Assembly (NCBI RefSeq): GCF_021246465.1
Contig: NZ_JAHRHK010000004.1
Span: forward strand, 1 to 64,000
From: Nocardioides sp. R-C-SC26
Lineage (GTDB): Bacteria; Actinomycetota; Actinomycetes; Propionibacteriales; Nocardioidaceae
Direction: 5' to 3'
DNA: 64,000 nt
Shown one piece after another: positions 29,788 to 37,123 of the stretch (its first letter is position 1; each line of letters begins with the position of its first letter). The notes below the pieces were generated by a model. It worked only from the letters and a program-made list of their open reading frames with translations, had not been told where the DNA came from and ran no database searches. A program made the translations under genes and the position numbers.

Positions 29788-31314
29788 ATGCCCCAGGACT
29801 ACAAGAGCAGCATCGGTGCCCTGATCCGCGATGCTCGCCAGCACCGCGGGTTGACGCAGATGCAGCTGGCCGATCTGCTCAGCACGAGTCAGAGCGCGGT
29901 CAACCGGATCGAGAAGGGACAGCAGAACCTGTCCTTGGAGATGCTGGCGCGGATCGGTGAGGCGCTCGACTCCGAGCTCGTCTCCGTCGGATCCGGACCG
30001 GTGCACCTACGGGTCCAGGGTCCCACCACGCTCGCCGGGGCCATCGACGTCAAGACGTCGAAGAACGCGGGAGTCGCCCTCCTCTGCGCCTCGCTCCTCA
30101 ATCGCGGGCGGACGACGTTGCGCAAGGTCGCTCGGATCGAGGAGGTCAATCGCCTCCTGGAGGTGCTGAACAGCCTCGGAGTGCAGACCCGATGGCTCAA
30201 CGACGACAACGACCTCGAGATCGTTCCGCCCGTCGAGCTCGACCTGGACCACATGGACGAGGACGCAGCGCGCCGCACCCGCTCGGTGATCATGTTCCTC
30301 GGGCCCCTGCTGCACCGCGCCGAGTCGTTCGAGCTGCCCTATGCGGGCGGGTGCAACCTGGGCACGCGCACGGTCGAGCCGCACATGGCCGCGCTCCGTC
30401 CCTTCGGGCTGGAGGTGAAGGCGACCGAAGGCAGCTACCACGCGCAGGTCAATCGCGCGGTGGACCCGACTCGTCCGATCGTGCTGACCGAACGCGGCGA
30501 CACGGTGACCGAGAACGCACTGATGGCGGCAGCGTTGCACCCGGGCACGACCGTGATCCGCAATGCATCGTCGAACTACATGGTCCAGGATCTCTGCTTC
30601 TACCTGCAGAAGCTCGGCGTCACCGTCGAGGGCATCGGCACCACCACCCTCACGGTGACCGGCCGCGAGGTGATCGACGTCGATGTCGACTACGCGCCTG
30701 CCGAGGATCCGATCGAGGCGATGTCGCTGCTCGCGGCTGCGATCGTGACACGCTCCTCGATCACGATCCGCCGCGTCCCGATCGAGTTCCTCGAGATCGA
30801 GCTGGCCGTCTTGGAGGAGATGGGCTTCCACTACAGCCGGTCCGAGGAGTACACCGCGCTCAACGGGCACACCCGTCTGGTCGACCTCCAGACGCGCCCG
30901 TCCGACCTGCGAGCCCCGCACGACAAGATCCACCCGATGCCCTTCCCGGGCCTCAATATCGACAACCTGCCGTTCTTCGCCGTCATCGCGGCAGTCGCGG
31001 AGGGCCAGACCTTCCTGCACGACTGGGTCTATGAGAACCGCGCGATCTACCTCACCGAGCTCACCAAGCTCGGCGGGCACGTGAAGCTCCTCGACCCGCA
31101 CCGGGTCATGATCGAGGGCCCGACGTCGTTCTCGGGCGCCGAGCTCGTCTGTCCCCCGGCGCTGCGCCCCGCCGTCGTCATCTTGTTGGCCATGCTCGCC
31201 TCGAAGGGCACCTCGGTGTTGAGGTCGACCTACGTCATCCACCGGGGCTATGAAGACCTCGCCGAACGTCTCAATCTGCTGGGCGCCTCGATCGAGACCT
31301 TCCGCGACATCTGA
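29788..31314 (+). CDS. XRE helix-turn-helix domain fused to MurA-like enolpyruvyl transferase
   Basis: The first 65 or so residues form an XRE/Cro helix-turn-helix (RDARQHRGLTQMQLADLLSTSQSAVNRIEKG). The remaining 440 form an EPSP-synthase-type fold like MurA, with KTSKNA at the start. The catalytic Cys is in AGGCNLGTRTVEPH (Cys189), matching MurA Cys115, so enolpyruvyl transfer to UDP-GlcNAc is plausible. Similar fusions occur in Streptomyces beside a separate housekeeping MurA. The start at 29788 fits the usual N terminus and a TACCGT -10; ATG 29770 is in frame. The next gene overlaps as TGATG. Confidence 0.9.
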   Translation: MPQDYKSSIGALIRDARQHRGLTQMQLADLLSTSQSAVNRIEKGQQNLSLEMLARIGEALDSELVSVGSGPVHLRVQGPTTLAGAIDVKTSKNAGVALLCASLLNRGRTTLRKVARIEEVNRLLEVLNSLGVQTRWLNDDNDLEIVPPVELDLDHMDEDAARRTRSVIMFLGPLLHRAESFELPYAGGCNLGTRTVEPHMAALRPFGLEVKATEGSYHAQVNRAVDPTRPIVLTERGDTVTENALMAAALHPGTTVIRNASSNYMVQDLCFYLQKLGVTVEGIGTTTLTVTGREVIDVDVDYAPAEDPIEAMSLLAAAIVTRSSITIRRVPIEFLEIELAVLEEMGFHYSRSEEYTALNGHTRLVDLQTRPSDLRAPHDKIHPMPFPGLNIDNLPFFAVIAAVAEGQTFLHDWVYENRAIYLTELTKLGGHVKLLDPHRVMIEGPTSFSGAELVCPPALRPAVVILLAMLASKGTSVLRSTYVIHRGYEDLAERLNLLGASIETFRDI

Positions 31315-31685
31315 TGCCCGACACGTCCGTACCGCGTCGTCGTGCTCGCGTCCTGCTGCTGCTGGGCGTCGGTACTGCCGGGCTCATGATCGGGGTCGCC
31401 GCCGGGTTCCTCGCCTCGGCCGCGATGCGCGGCGAGTTGACCTTCTACGACGAGTGGGTGTGCTCGCGTGACGAGGCCCCGGCGACGACCTCGGACGGCG
31501 GCTACTTCTGCGCTCCGCTGACCGCGTCGCTGCCCGCGGGCGCGACGTGGGATCCACTCGGCAATCGCCCCTACGACTGCTCCGGGCGTGACGGGTGGGT
31601 GGTGATCGAGCGCCGGCAGAGCGGGGAGATCGAGTGCTTCCGCGACTACACGCCGCTCCCGCCGGGATGGCAACTGGTCTCCTAG
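31314..31685 (+). CDS. Small membrane-anchored hypothetical protein
   Basis: The 123-residue product has a basic N terminus, one membrane segment at about residues 13-36 (VLLLLGVGTAGLMIGVAAGFL) and an external domain of about 85 residues. That domain has four Cys residues (WVCSRDE, YFCAPL, YDCSGRDG, IECFRD), probably two disulfides. The ATG overlaps the stop of the HTH-MurA gene by one base (TGATG), so the two are co-translated. No family is recognised. Its coupling to a cell-wall-type enzyme suggests an envelope role, which is inference. Confidence 0.7.
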   Translation: MPDTSVPRRRARVLLLLGVGTAGLMIGVAAGFLASAAMRGELTFYDEWVCSRDEAPATTSDGGYFCAPLTASLPAGATWDPLGNRPYDCSGRDGWVVIERRQSGEIECFRDYTPLPPGWQLVS

Positions 31686-31791
31686 CGTCGCGGGCGACCG
31701 GCGTGCCTTGCGGATATGCCGATAACCCCGCGTATGCCCATCTATGTGTAGTACCTTGCGGCGGCATCGCCCCCGACGTGAGGACTCTCTC

Positions 31792-32346
31792 GTGACCGAT
31801 CAGCAGCAACCGCCAGCCCCCTGGCCGGCCCAGCACGACCCGCGAGCTTCGGCAGCCGCTGCCAAGGCCTACGCCAAGGCGTCGCGTCCCTGGTACAAGA
31901 AGAAGCGGTGGATCGCGCTCCTCGTGATCGTCGGCATCTTCGTCATCGCGGCCGCCACGAGCAGCGGCTCCGACGACGACGACCCGCCGACGTCGGCATC
32001 GCAGGGTCAGTCCAATGACGGAGATGGCGGCACCAAGCCCCAGGCCGACAACTCGTCGAACGGCAAGGGCGCTCTCACGTGGGGCAACTGGGAGGTCGTC
32101 GGCAAGCTGCAGGTCGACCAGGACGGCCTCAACCAGTACGACGTGGTCACCCGCGTGCGCAACATCGGCGACTCGGTCGACTCGGGCTTCTTCACCGTGA
32201 CGATCCTCAAGGGCACTGACATCGTCGGCACGGCCACGTGCAGCACCTCGGACATCAACCCGGGATCCGTCGGCACCGCCGAGTGCTTCTCCACCGACGA
32301 CTTCGTGCCCGGCTGGACCGAAGTCACGATCGAGGACGCCTTCTAG
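31792..32346 (+). CDS. Single-pass membrane protein with FxLYD-like external domain
   Basis: This 184-residue protein has a cytoplasmic N-terminal tail (PAPWPAQHDPRASAAA), then KKKRW and one membrane helix (IALLVIVGIFVIAAATSS), a Ser/Asp/Gly linker, and a C-terminal domain of about 90 residues starting ALTWGNWEVVGKLQVDQ. That domain resembles the FxLYD fold found in exported actinobacterial proteins and contains two Cys residues (TCSTSD, AECFSTDD). The GTG at 31792 was chosen because it leaves the tail before the membrane helix. The next gene encodes a close paralogue. Function is unknown. Confidence 0.72.
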   Translation: MTDQQQPPAPWPAQHDPRASAAAAKAYAKASRPWYKKKRWIALLVIVGIFVIAAATSSGSDDDDPPTSASQGQSNDGDGGTKPQADNSSNGKGALTWGNWEVVGKLQVDQDGLNQYDVVTRVRNIGDSVDSGFFTVTILKGTDIVGTATCSTSDINPGSVGTAECFSTDDFVPGWTEVTIEDAF

Positions 32347-32455
32347 TCGCGTCCCGCGCCGACGTTCGCGTGGGGAGGTGCCGACGATGGCGCCTCCCCA
32401 CGCCGGACCGCGCGTGGACTCACGCACACCCGACCATCGAATCCGAGGACTGAGG

Positions 32456-33034
32456 ATGACCACTCGCCCCCGCCGCTCGCCATCGGATCCATCCCGCGCG
32501 ACTCGCGCGACCACGCGCACGTCCGGGCGAGCCCAGGTCGTGGCGGCTCTGGTCGTGGCGCTCGCCGCGGCGTCCGGGTGCTCGACGTCGACGACGTCCT
32601 TCTCGAAGGCGCAGTCGCTCCCGGCGACCTCCGCGAGCCCGCCTGCCGCTCCCCCGACGACAGATACGGTGCCGACTCCGGACCCCGCGCCAGCCGTCAC
32701 CGACGAGGCCGTCGAGGCGGTCGACACCCCGCCGGTCCCGAGCTCCCCGGGCGACGGCGCCCTGACCTGGGGAAACTGGGAGGTCGTCGGCAAGATCCAG
32801 GTCGACCAAGACGGACTCGACGACTACGACGTGGTCCTGCGGGTGCGCAACATCGGCGAGGCGGTCGATTCCGGCATCTTCACCGTGACGATCCTCAAGG
32901 GCACCCGCATCCTCGGTACGGCGAGCTGCAGCACGTCCGACATCAACCCCGGTTCCGTCGGTACGGCCGGGTGCTTCAGCACGGACGACTTCATTCCAGG
33001 GTGGACCGAGGTCGTCATCGAGGATTCGTTCTGA
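32456..33034 (+). CDS. Lipoprotein paralogue with the same FxLYD-like domain
   Basis: The 192-residue protein has a long basic, Arg/Thr-rich N terminus, a hydrophobic stretch and a lipobox AASGC (Cys42), then a Pro/Thr linker. Its C-terminal domain is nearly identical to the preceding gene's: GALTWGNWEVVGK, DQDGL, RVRNIG, TILKG, TCSTSDINPGSVG-type blocks in the same order. The two genes are therefore tandem duplicates with different membrane anchors. The ATG at 32456 follows GAGGA closely. Function is unknown; binding of a shared extracytoplasmic partner is possible. Confidence 0.78.
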   Translation: MTTRPRRSPSDPSRATRATTRTSGRAQVVAALVVALAAASGCSTSTTSFSKAQSLPATSASPPAAPPTTDTVPTPDPAPAVTDEAVEAVDTPPVPSSPGDGALTWGNWEVVGKIQVDQDGLDDYDVVLRVRNIGEAVDSGIFTVTILKGTRILGTASCSTSDINPGSVGTAGCFSTDDFIPGWTEVVIEDSF

Positions 33035-33094
33035 GCTGACCTCCGCGGAGTCGGCGAGGGTGAGACGGCAGCACGCGGTCGGCATACTCGGGCC

Positions 33095-33940
33095 GTGACT
33101 CCACGCACCGGTCGTCCCTACCTGGACGCCGTCCTGCCCGACGGCGATGCCACGGACGGCGCTGCCGTGCTCGCGTTCGCGCACCGCGGTGGCGTGCACC
33201 ACCCCGAGCTCGGTGGCCGCGAGAACACGATCGCGGCGTTCCGCCACGCCTGGGGCCTTGGGTATCGCTACCTGGAGACCGACGTGCACGTCAGCGCCGA
33301 CGGTGTGCTGCTCGCCTTCCACGACGACGTCCTGGACCGGCTGACCGGCTCCTCCGGCGCCGTGGCCGCGGTCCGGTACGAGGTCATCCGCGACGTGTTG
33401 GTCGGAGGGTTGGAGCCCATCCCCACCTTGAGCGCCCTCGTGGACGCGCTGCCGGGAGCACGCTTCAACATCGACCTCAAGGCCGACGGCGCCGTGAGGC
33501 CGCTCGCGGATCTCGTCGTGGCTCGCGGGCTGGAAGATCGCGTCCTGGTCGGGTCCTTCTCCCACGAGCGCTTGCGCGAGTTCCGCCGATTGACCGACGG
33601 AGGGGTCGCCACGTCGGCATCTCCGCTCGAGATCGCCGCGCTCCGCGCCGCTCCGCGGGCTCGACTCGTCCGGCGCCTGGCCCGGAACTTCGACGCGGTC
33701 CAGATCCCCCCGGCTCGGCGTGGGCTCGCGGTGTTGACCCGGGGCTTGCTCGCCCGCGCCCACGCCCTGGGCAAACACGTCCACGTCTGGACGATCGACG
33801 ATGCCGCCGAGATGGCCGACCTGCTCGACCTCGGTGTCGACGGGCTCTTCACCGATCGCACCGACGTCCTCAAGGATGTGTTACTGGCCCGCGGCCAGTG
33901 GGCCCTCCCCGGCCTGGACGAGACGGAGGATGCAGGCTGA
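33095..33940 (+). CDS. Glycerophosphodiester phosphodiesterase
   Basis: This 281-residue TIM-barrel enzyme has the GDPD motifs FAHRGG...GGRENTIAAF, YLETDVHVSADGVLLAFHDD and FNIDLKAD, which hold the catalytic His pair and calcium ligands. It should hydrolyse glycerophosphodiesters to glycerol 3-phosphate and an alcohol. There is no signal peptide, so it is cytoplasmic. The GTG at 33095 has CATACT six bases upstream. It ends with a TGATG overlap onto the transporter gene, suggesting one transcript. Confidence 0.93.
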   Translation: MTPRTGRPYLDAVLPDGDATDGAAVLAFAHRGGVHHPELGGRENTIAAFRHAWGLGYRYLETDVHVSADGVLLAFHDDVLDRLTGSSGAVAAVRYEVIRDVLVGGLEPIPTLSALVDALPGARFNIDLKADGAVRPLADLVVARGLEDRVLVGSFSHERLREFRRLTDGGVATSASPLEIAALRAAPRARLVRRLARNFDAVQIPPARRGLAVLTRGLLARAHALGKHVHVWTIDDAAEMADLLDLGVDGLFTDRTDVLKDVLLARGQWALPGLDETEDAG

Positions 33941-35313
33941 TGATCGCGAACCTCGAGCCCGTCTCCCGCGCCCGCCAACAGCGCGCCTGGTACTGGTACG
34001 ACTGGGCGAACAGCGCCTACTTCACCACCGTGCTCTCGGTCCTCTTCGCGCCGTACATGATCGAGGTGGCCGGGCGAGCAGCCGGCTGTGTCGACCCTGA
34101 CGAGACCTGCGAGCGCACGGTGTCGTTGCTCGGTCTCGACCTCGCCGCGGGTTCGCTGCCGTTCTACCTGACCAGCTTCGCCACGATCGCGAGCGCCTTC
34201 GTCCTGCCGATCGTGGGTGCCTTCGTCGATCGCTCGCCCCACAAGAAGCGTCTGATGGCCGGGTTCGCGTGGGCCGGCGCCGCCTTCGGGTCGCTGCTGT
34301 TCTGGATGCGCGAGGACCAGTGGCAGGTCGGCGCCGTCGCTGTCGTGTTCAGCAGCGTGCTCGCCGGGTGCTCCTTGGTGCCCTACTCCGCGATCCTGGC
34401 CGACATCGCGACCGAGGAGGAGCGTGACCGCGTCTCCTCGCGGGGGTGGGCGTTCGGCTATCTCGGCGGCGGGACCCTGCTGGCGATCAATCTCGCCATG
34501 GTGCTGGGCAACGACGCCATCGGACTCTCCACCGAGTCCTCGGTACGGATCTCGCTTCTCTCCGCAGCGGTCTGGTGGGCGGGGTTCACGCTCATCCCGT
34601 TCCTGCGGTTGCGGGACCAGCAGCCGACGCTCGGCGAGCTCCCAACCGGAACGCTGTGGGATCGCAGCTTCGGCCAGCTGTGGCGAACCCTGAAGGACCT
34701 GCGCTCCTACCCGATGACGCTGACCTTCCTCGCGGCGTACCTCTTCTACAACGACGGCATCCAGACCGTCATCTATGCCGCGTCGACGTACGGATCCAAG
34801 CAACTGGGGTTCGGGGACAGCGTGCTGATCGGGACGATCCTGCTCATCCAGTTCGTGGCCTTCGGCGGTGCGCTCATCTTCGGCCGCCTCGCCGCCCGCT
34901 TCGGCGGTTACCGATCGATCTTGTGGGGCACGGTCGCCTGGATCGCGATCGTGATCGCGGCGTTCACGCTGCCGGAGAAGAACGTCGCGCTGTTCCTCCT
35001 GGTCGCCGTAGCGATCGGGATCGTGCTCGGCGGCACCCAGGCGCTGTCTCGGTCGTTCTACAGCCTGCTGATCCCGCGCGGCAGGGAGGGTGAGTACTTC
35101 GCGCTCTACAACGCGTGCGAGCGCGGAACGTCCTGGCTCGGAACCTTCGTGTTCGCCGTCACCTTCCAACTCACCGGTTCCTACCGCCCGGCGATCCTGG
35201 TACTCATCGTGTTCTTCGCCCTGGGCATCGCGCTTCTGCTGAGGCTCGACCCCGAGAGGGGCATCCGCGAGGCCGGCAACACGGTGCCTGCCTCGCTGCG
35301 GCGCGGTCCGTAG
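33940..35313 (+). CDS. MFS transporter, UMF1 (Atg22-like) family
   Basis: The 457-residue membrane protein begins with RAWYWYDWANSAYFTTVLSVLFAPYM, the hallmark of the UMF1/Atg22-like major facilitator group. About twelve hydrophobic segments follow, with the central loop LPTGTLWDRSFGQLWRTLKDL. The substrate is unknown; yeast Atg22 exports amino acids from the vacuole. The ATG overlaps the GDPD stop (TGATG). Co-expression hints that it could move a product or precursor of glycerophosphodiester breakdown, but that is inference. Confidence 0.88.
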   Translation: MIANLEPVSRARQQRAWYWYDWANSAYFTTVLSVLFAPYMIEVAGRAAGCVDPDETCERTVSLLGLDLAAGSLPFYLTSFATIASAFVLPIVGAFVDRSPHKKRLMAGFAWAGAAFGSLLFWMREDQWQVGAVAVVFSSVLAGCSLVPYSAILADIATEEERDRVSSRGWAFGYLGGGTLLAINLAMVLGNDAIGLSTESSVRISLLSAAVWWAGFTLIPFLRLRDQQPTLGELPTGTLWDRSFGQLWRTLKDLRSYPMTLTFLAAYLFYNDGIQTVIYAASTYGSKQLGFGDSVLIGTILLIQFVAFGGALIFGRLAARFGGYRSILWGTVAWIAIVIAAFTLPEKNVALFLLVAVAIGIVLGGTQALSRSFYSLLIPRGREGEYFALYNACERGTSWLGTFVFAVTFQLTGSYRPAILVLIVFFALGIALLLRLDPERGIREAGNTVPASLRRGP

Positions 35314-35366
35314 GCGCCTCGAACTGCCCTTTCGGGCACGCGGATGTGACCCGATCGGCCGAGCGT

Positions 35367-35392
35367 GGAATCTTGGCGAGCCGGGTACGGTT
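35367..35392 (+). promoter_or_regulatory. SigR/SigH-type promoter upstream of rbpA
   Basis: GGAAT (35367-35371), exactly 18 bases, then GTT (35390-35392) matches the promoter read by the disulfide-stress sigma factor SigR of Streptomyces and SigH of Mycobacterium. In Streptomyces rbpA is a known SigR target, so the match is expected from biology. It would start transcription near 35400, about 60 bases before the gene. Confidence 0.75.
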
Positions 35393-35458
35393 GAAGTTCA
35401 GTGACGGATCGAGGGACTCCGTCGCAGACCGATCAACGATGGTGGAGGTGCCCCCGAA

Positions 35459-35851
35459 ATGGCAGAGCGCACACTGCGTGGAGCCCGGCTGGGCGGCCAG
35501 AGCTTCGAGGACGAGCGAGGTATCGAGTTCGCCGCCCGTCAGCAGGTCGGCTATCGCTGTCAGCTGGGCCACGACTTCGAGATCACGATGTCGGTCGAGG
35601 CCGACATCCCGGCGATCTGGGAGTGCCCCCGCTGCGGGGGCGAAGCCCTGAGTACCGCGGGCATCCTGCCGGAGGAGAAGGCTGAGAAGCCGGTCCGTAC
35701 CCACTGGGACATGCTTCTCGAGCGACGCTCGGAGAGCGAGCTCGAGGACATCCTCAAGGAGCGGCTGGAACTGCTGCGCGGCGGCGAGATCGGCCCGGCG
35801 CACCTGCACCGGCCGGCCGGGAAGAAGCGCAAGGCGGCTACGGGCGCCTGA
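35459..35851 (+). CDS. rbpA: RNA polymerase-binding protein RbpA
   Basis: RbpA binds the sigma factor and core RNA polymerase, stabilises the open complex, and is needed for full activity of the main sigma factor in actinobacteria. This 130-residue copy starts AERTLRGARLGGQSFEDERG. Its core domain has the two Cys pairs (YRCQLGH, WECPRCGGEA) and it ends in the sigma-interaction helix RTHWDMLLERRSESELEDILKERLELLRGG. GGAGGT lies about 10 bases upstream of the ATG. Its promoter is of SigR type, tying it to oxidative stress. Confidence 0.97.
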   Translation: MAERTLRGARLGGQSFEDERGIEFAARQQVGYRCQLGHDFEITMSVEADIPAIWECPRCGGEALSTAGILPEEKAEKPVRTHWDMLLERRSESELEDILKERLELLRGGEIGPAHLHRPAGKKRKAATGA

Positions 35852-35892
35852 CCCCTCCGTCTCCTGATCGAGACAAGTTCGGCGACGCCGGC

Positions 35893-36366
35893 TCACATCC
35901 CGTCATCGACCACTTCGCCCCGGATGATCGGCCCCTGCGGGCCGGCTCCGGGGCGAGTCGCGTCAGAGCCTCCTGGGACCACGACCATCCGGCGCTCGAG
36001 GACCCCGGTGAGGATCCGTCGGAGCAGCGGCCGCGTGAGGGGGAGGATCAGCAGCACCCCGACCGCGTCGGTGACGAACCCGGGGCTGAGCATGAGCGCA
36101 CCCCCGAGGACGATCAGGACGCCGTCGGCGATCTCACGTGCGGGCATCCGCCCCTCATCGACCGCCGAGCGCAGTGCACGCCAGGCGCGTGCCCCCTCAC
36201 GCTTGATCAACCAGCTTCCGACCACGCTCGCCAGCAGCAGGAGACCGACCGTCCACCACGGCCCGATGACCTGACCGACCTGGATCAGCACGTAGATCTC
36301 GACCACCGGCACTGCGATGAGTGCGATCAGCAGGACCAGTGCGAACCGGCGTCGTCGACGTGCCAT
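35893..36366 (-). CDS. fxsA: FxsA family membrane protein
   Basis: This 157-residue inner-membrane protein has an N-terminal pair of membrane helices (LVLLIALIAVPVVEIYVLIQVGQVIG and WWTVGLLLLASVVGSWLIKREG) and the family block GVLIVLGGALMLSPGFVTDAVGVLLILPLTRPLLR. In E. coli FxsA suppresses phage T7 exclusion by the F plasmid; its normal role is unclear. It lies 4 bases after ppm and has its own TAGGGT -10 six bases before the ATG, so it may be read both from the lnt-ppm transcript and alone. Confidence 0.93.
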   Translation of the reverse strand: MARRRRRFALVLLIALIAVPVVEIYVLIQVGQVIGPWWTVGLLLLASVVGSWLIKREGARAWRALRSAVDEGRMPAREIADGVLIVLGGALMLSPGFVTDAVGVLLILPLTRPLLRRILTGVLERRMVVVPGGSDATRPGAGPQGPIIRGEVVDDGM

Positions 36367-36370
36367 GTCA

Positions 36371-37123
36371 CTACCCTACGGAGCGGCCGCGTATCCGCTC
36401 GAGGCGTTCGCGGACTCCCCACGCGGTGATCCGACGCAGGGACTCCACGGCGATGGCCCCGTTCATCTTGGAGTCGCCCCGAACTCGCTCGACGAACTCG
36501 ATCGGCACCTCGGTGACCTCCATCCCGGCCCGCAGAACTCGGGCGACGAGGTCGGTCTGGAACACGTAGCCCGTCGAGCGCACCTGGGCCAGTCCGATCG
36601 CCTCCAGGGCATGGCGGTGATACAGCCGGAAGCCGGCCGTGGCGTCACGAACCCGCAGGCCCAAGAGCAGCTGCACGTAGAGGTTGCCACCTCGAGAGAG
36701 CATCTCGCGACGAAGCGGCCAGTTGACCACGCTGCCGCCGCGCACCCACCGAGAGCCGATGACCAGGTCGGCCCGCGGCAGCATCTCGATGAGATCGGGC
36801 AACTGCTCGGGCTGGTGGGAGCCGTCGCTGTCCATCTCGCCGACGACCTCGTAGCCACGATCGAGCGCCCAGGCGAACCCGTGCAGGTAGGCACCTCCCA
36901 GCCCGCCCTTGGCCTCGCGATGCAGCACATGGACGCGCTCGTCTCCACGCGCCAGCTCGTCGGCGACATCACCGGTGCCGTCGGGCGACTGGTCGTCGAC
37001 GATGAGGACGTCGACGTCGGGCGCGGCGGCACGCAGTCTCCCGACGATCCAGGCGAGATTGTCGACCTCGTTGTAGGTCGGCAGCACCATCACCACGCGA
37101 TACGGGCCGGCACGGCGGGTCAC
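36371..37123 (-). CDS. ppm1: Polyprenol monophosphomannose synthase
   Basis: This GT-A, family 2 glycosyltransferase of 250 residues moves mannose from GDP-mannose to polyprenyl phosphate, supplying mannose for lipoglycans and protein mannosylation. It shows VVMVLPTYNEVDNL, the metal-binding EMDSDGSHQPEQ (DxD-like), and GSRWVRGGSVVNWP with RVRGDSKMNG. In M. tuberculosis the same enzyme is fused to an Lnt domain; here the two are separate but overlap by GTGA, consistent with a shared complex. Confidence 0.94.
   Translation of the reverse strand: MTRRAGPYRVVMVLPTYNEVDNLAWIVGRLRAAAPDVDVLIVDDQSPDGTGDVADELARGDERVHVLHREAKGGLGGAYLHGFAWALDRGYEVVGEMDSDGSHQPEQLPDLIEMLPRADLVIGSRWVRGGSVVNWPLRREMLSRGGNLYVQLLLGLRVRDATAGFRLYHRHALEAIGLAQVRSTGYVFQTDLVARVLRAGMEVTEVPIEFVERVRGDSKMNGAIAVESLRRITAWGVRERLERIRGRSVG
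36373..36378 (-). promoter_or_regulatory. -10 element (TAGGGT) for leaderless fxsA
   Basis: TAGGGT ends six bases before the fxsA ATG and overlaps the ppm stop codon, giving fxsA a possible private promoter inside the lnt-ppm-fxsA operon. Confidence 0.45.

Noticed and set aside
31704..31761. Partly repeated CCTTGCGG segments before the membrane FxLYD-like gene
   Set aside because: The two copies share only eight to nine bases and I could not tie them to a promoter or known site.
33268..35169. 633-codon minus-strand frame over GDPD and the transporter
   Set aside because: Composition is Arg/Asp/Glu/Gln-rich with no fold signatures; both plus-strand genes are well supported.
35859..35874. GTCTC/GAGAC stem between rbpA and fxsA
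   Set aside because: Only five base pairs; too weak to call a terminator although the genes are convergent.
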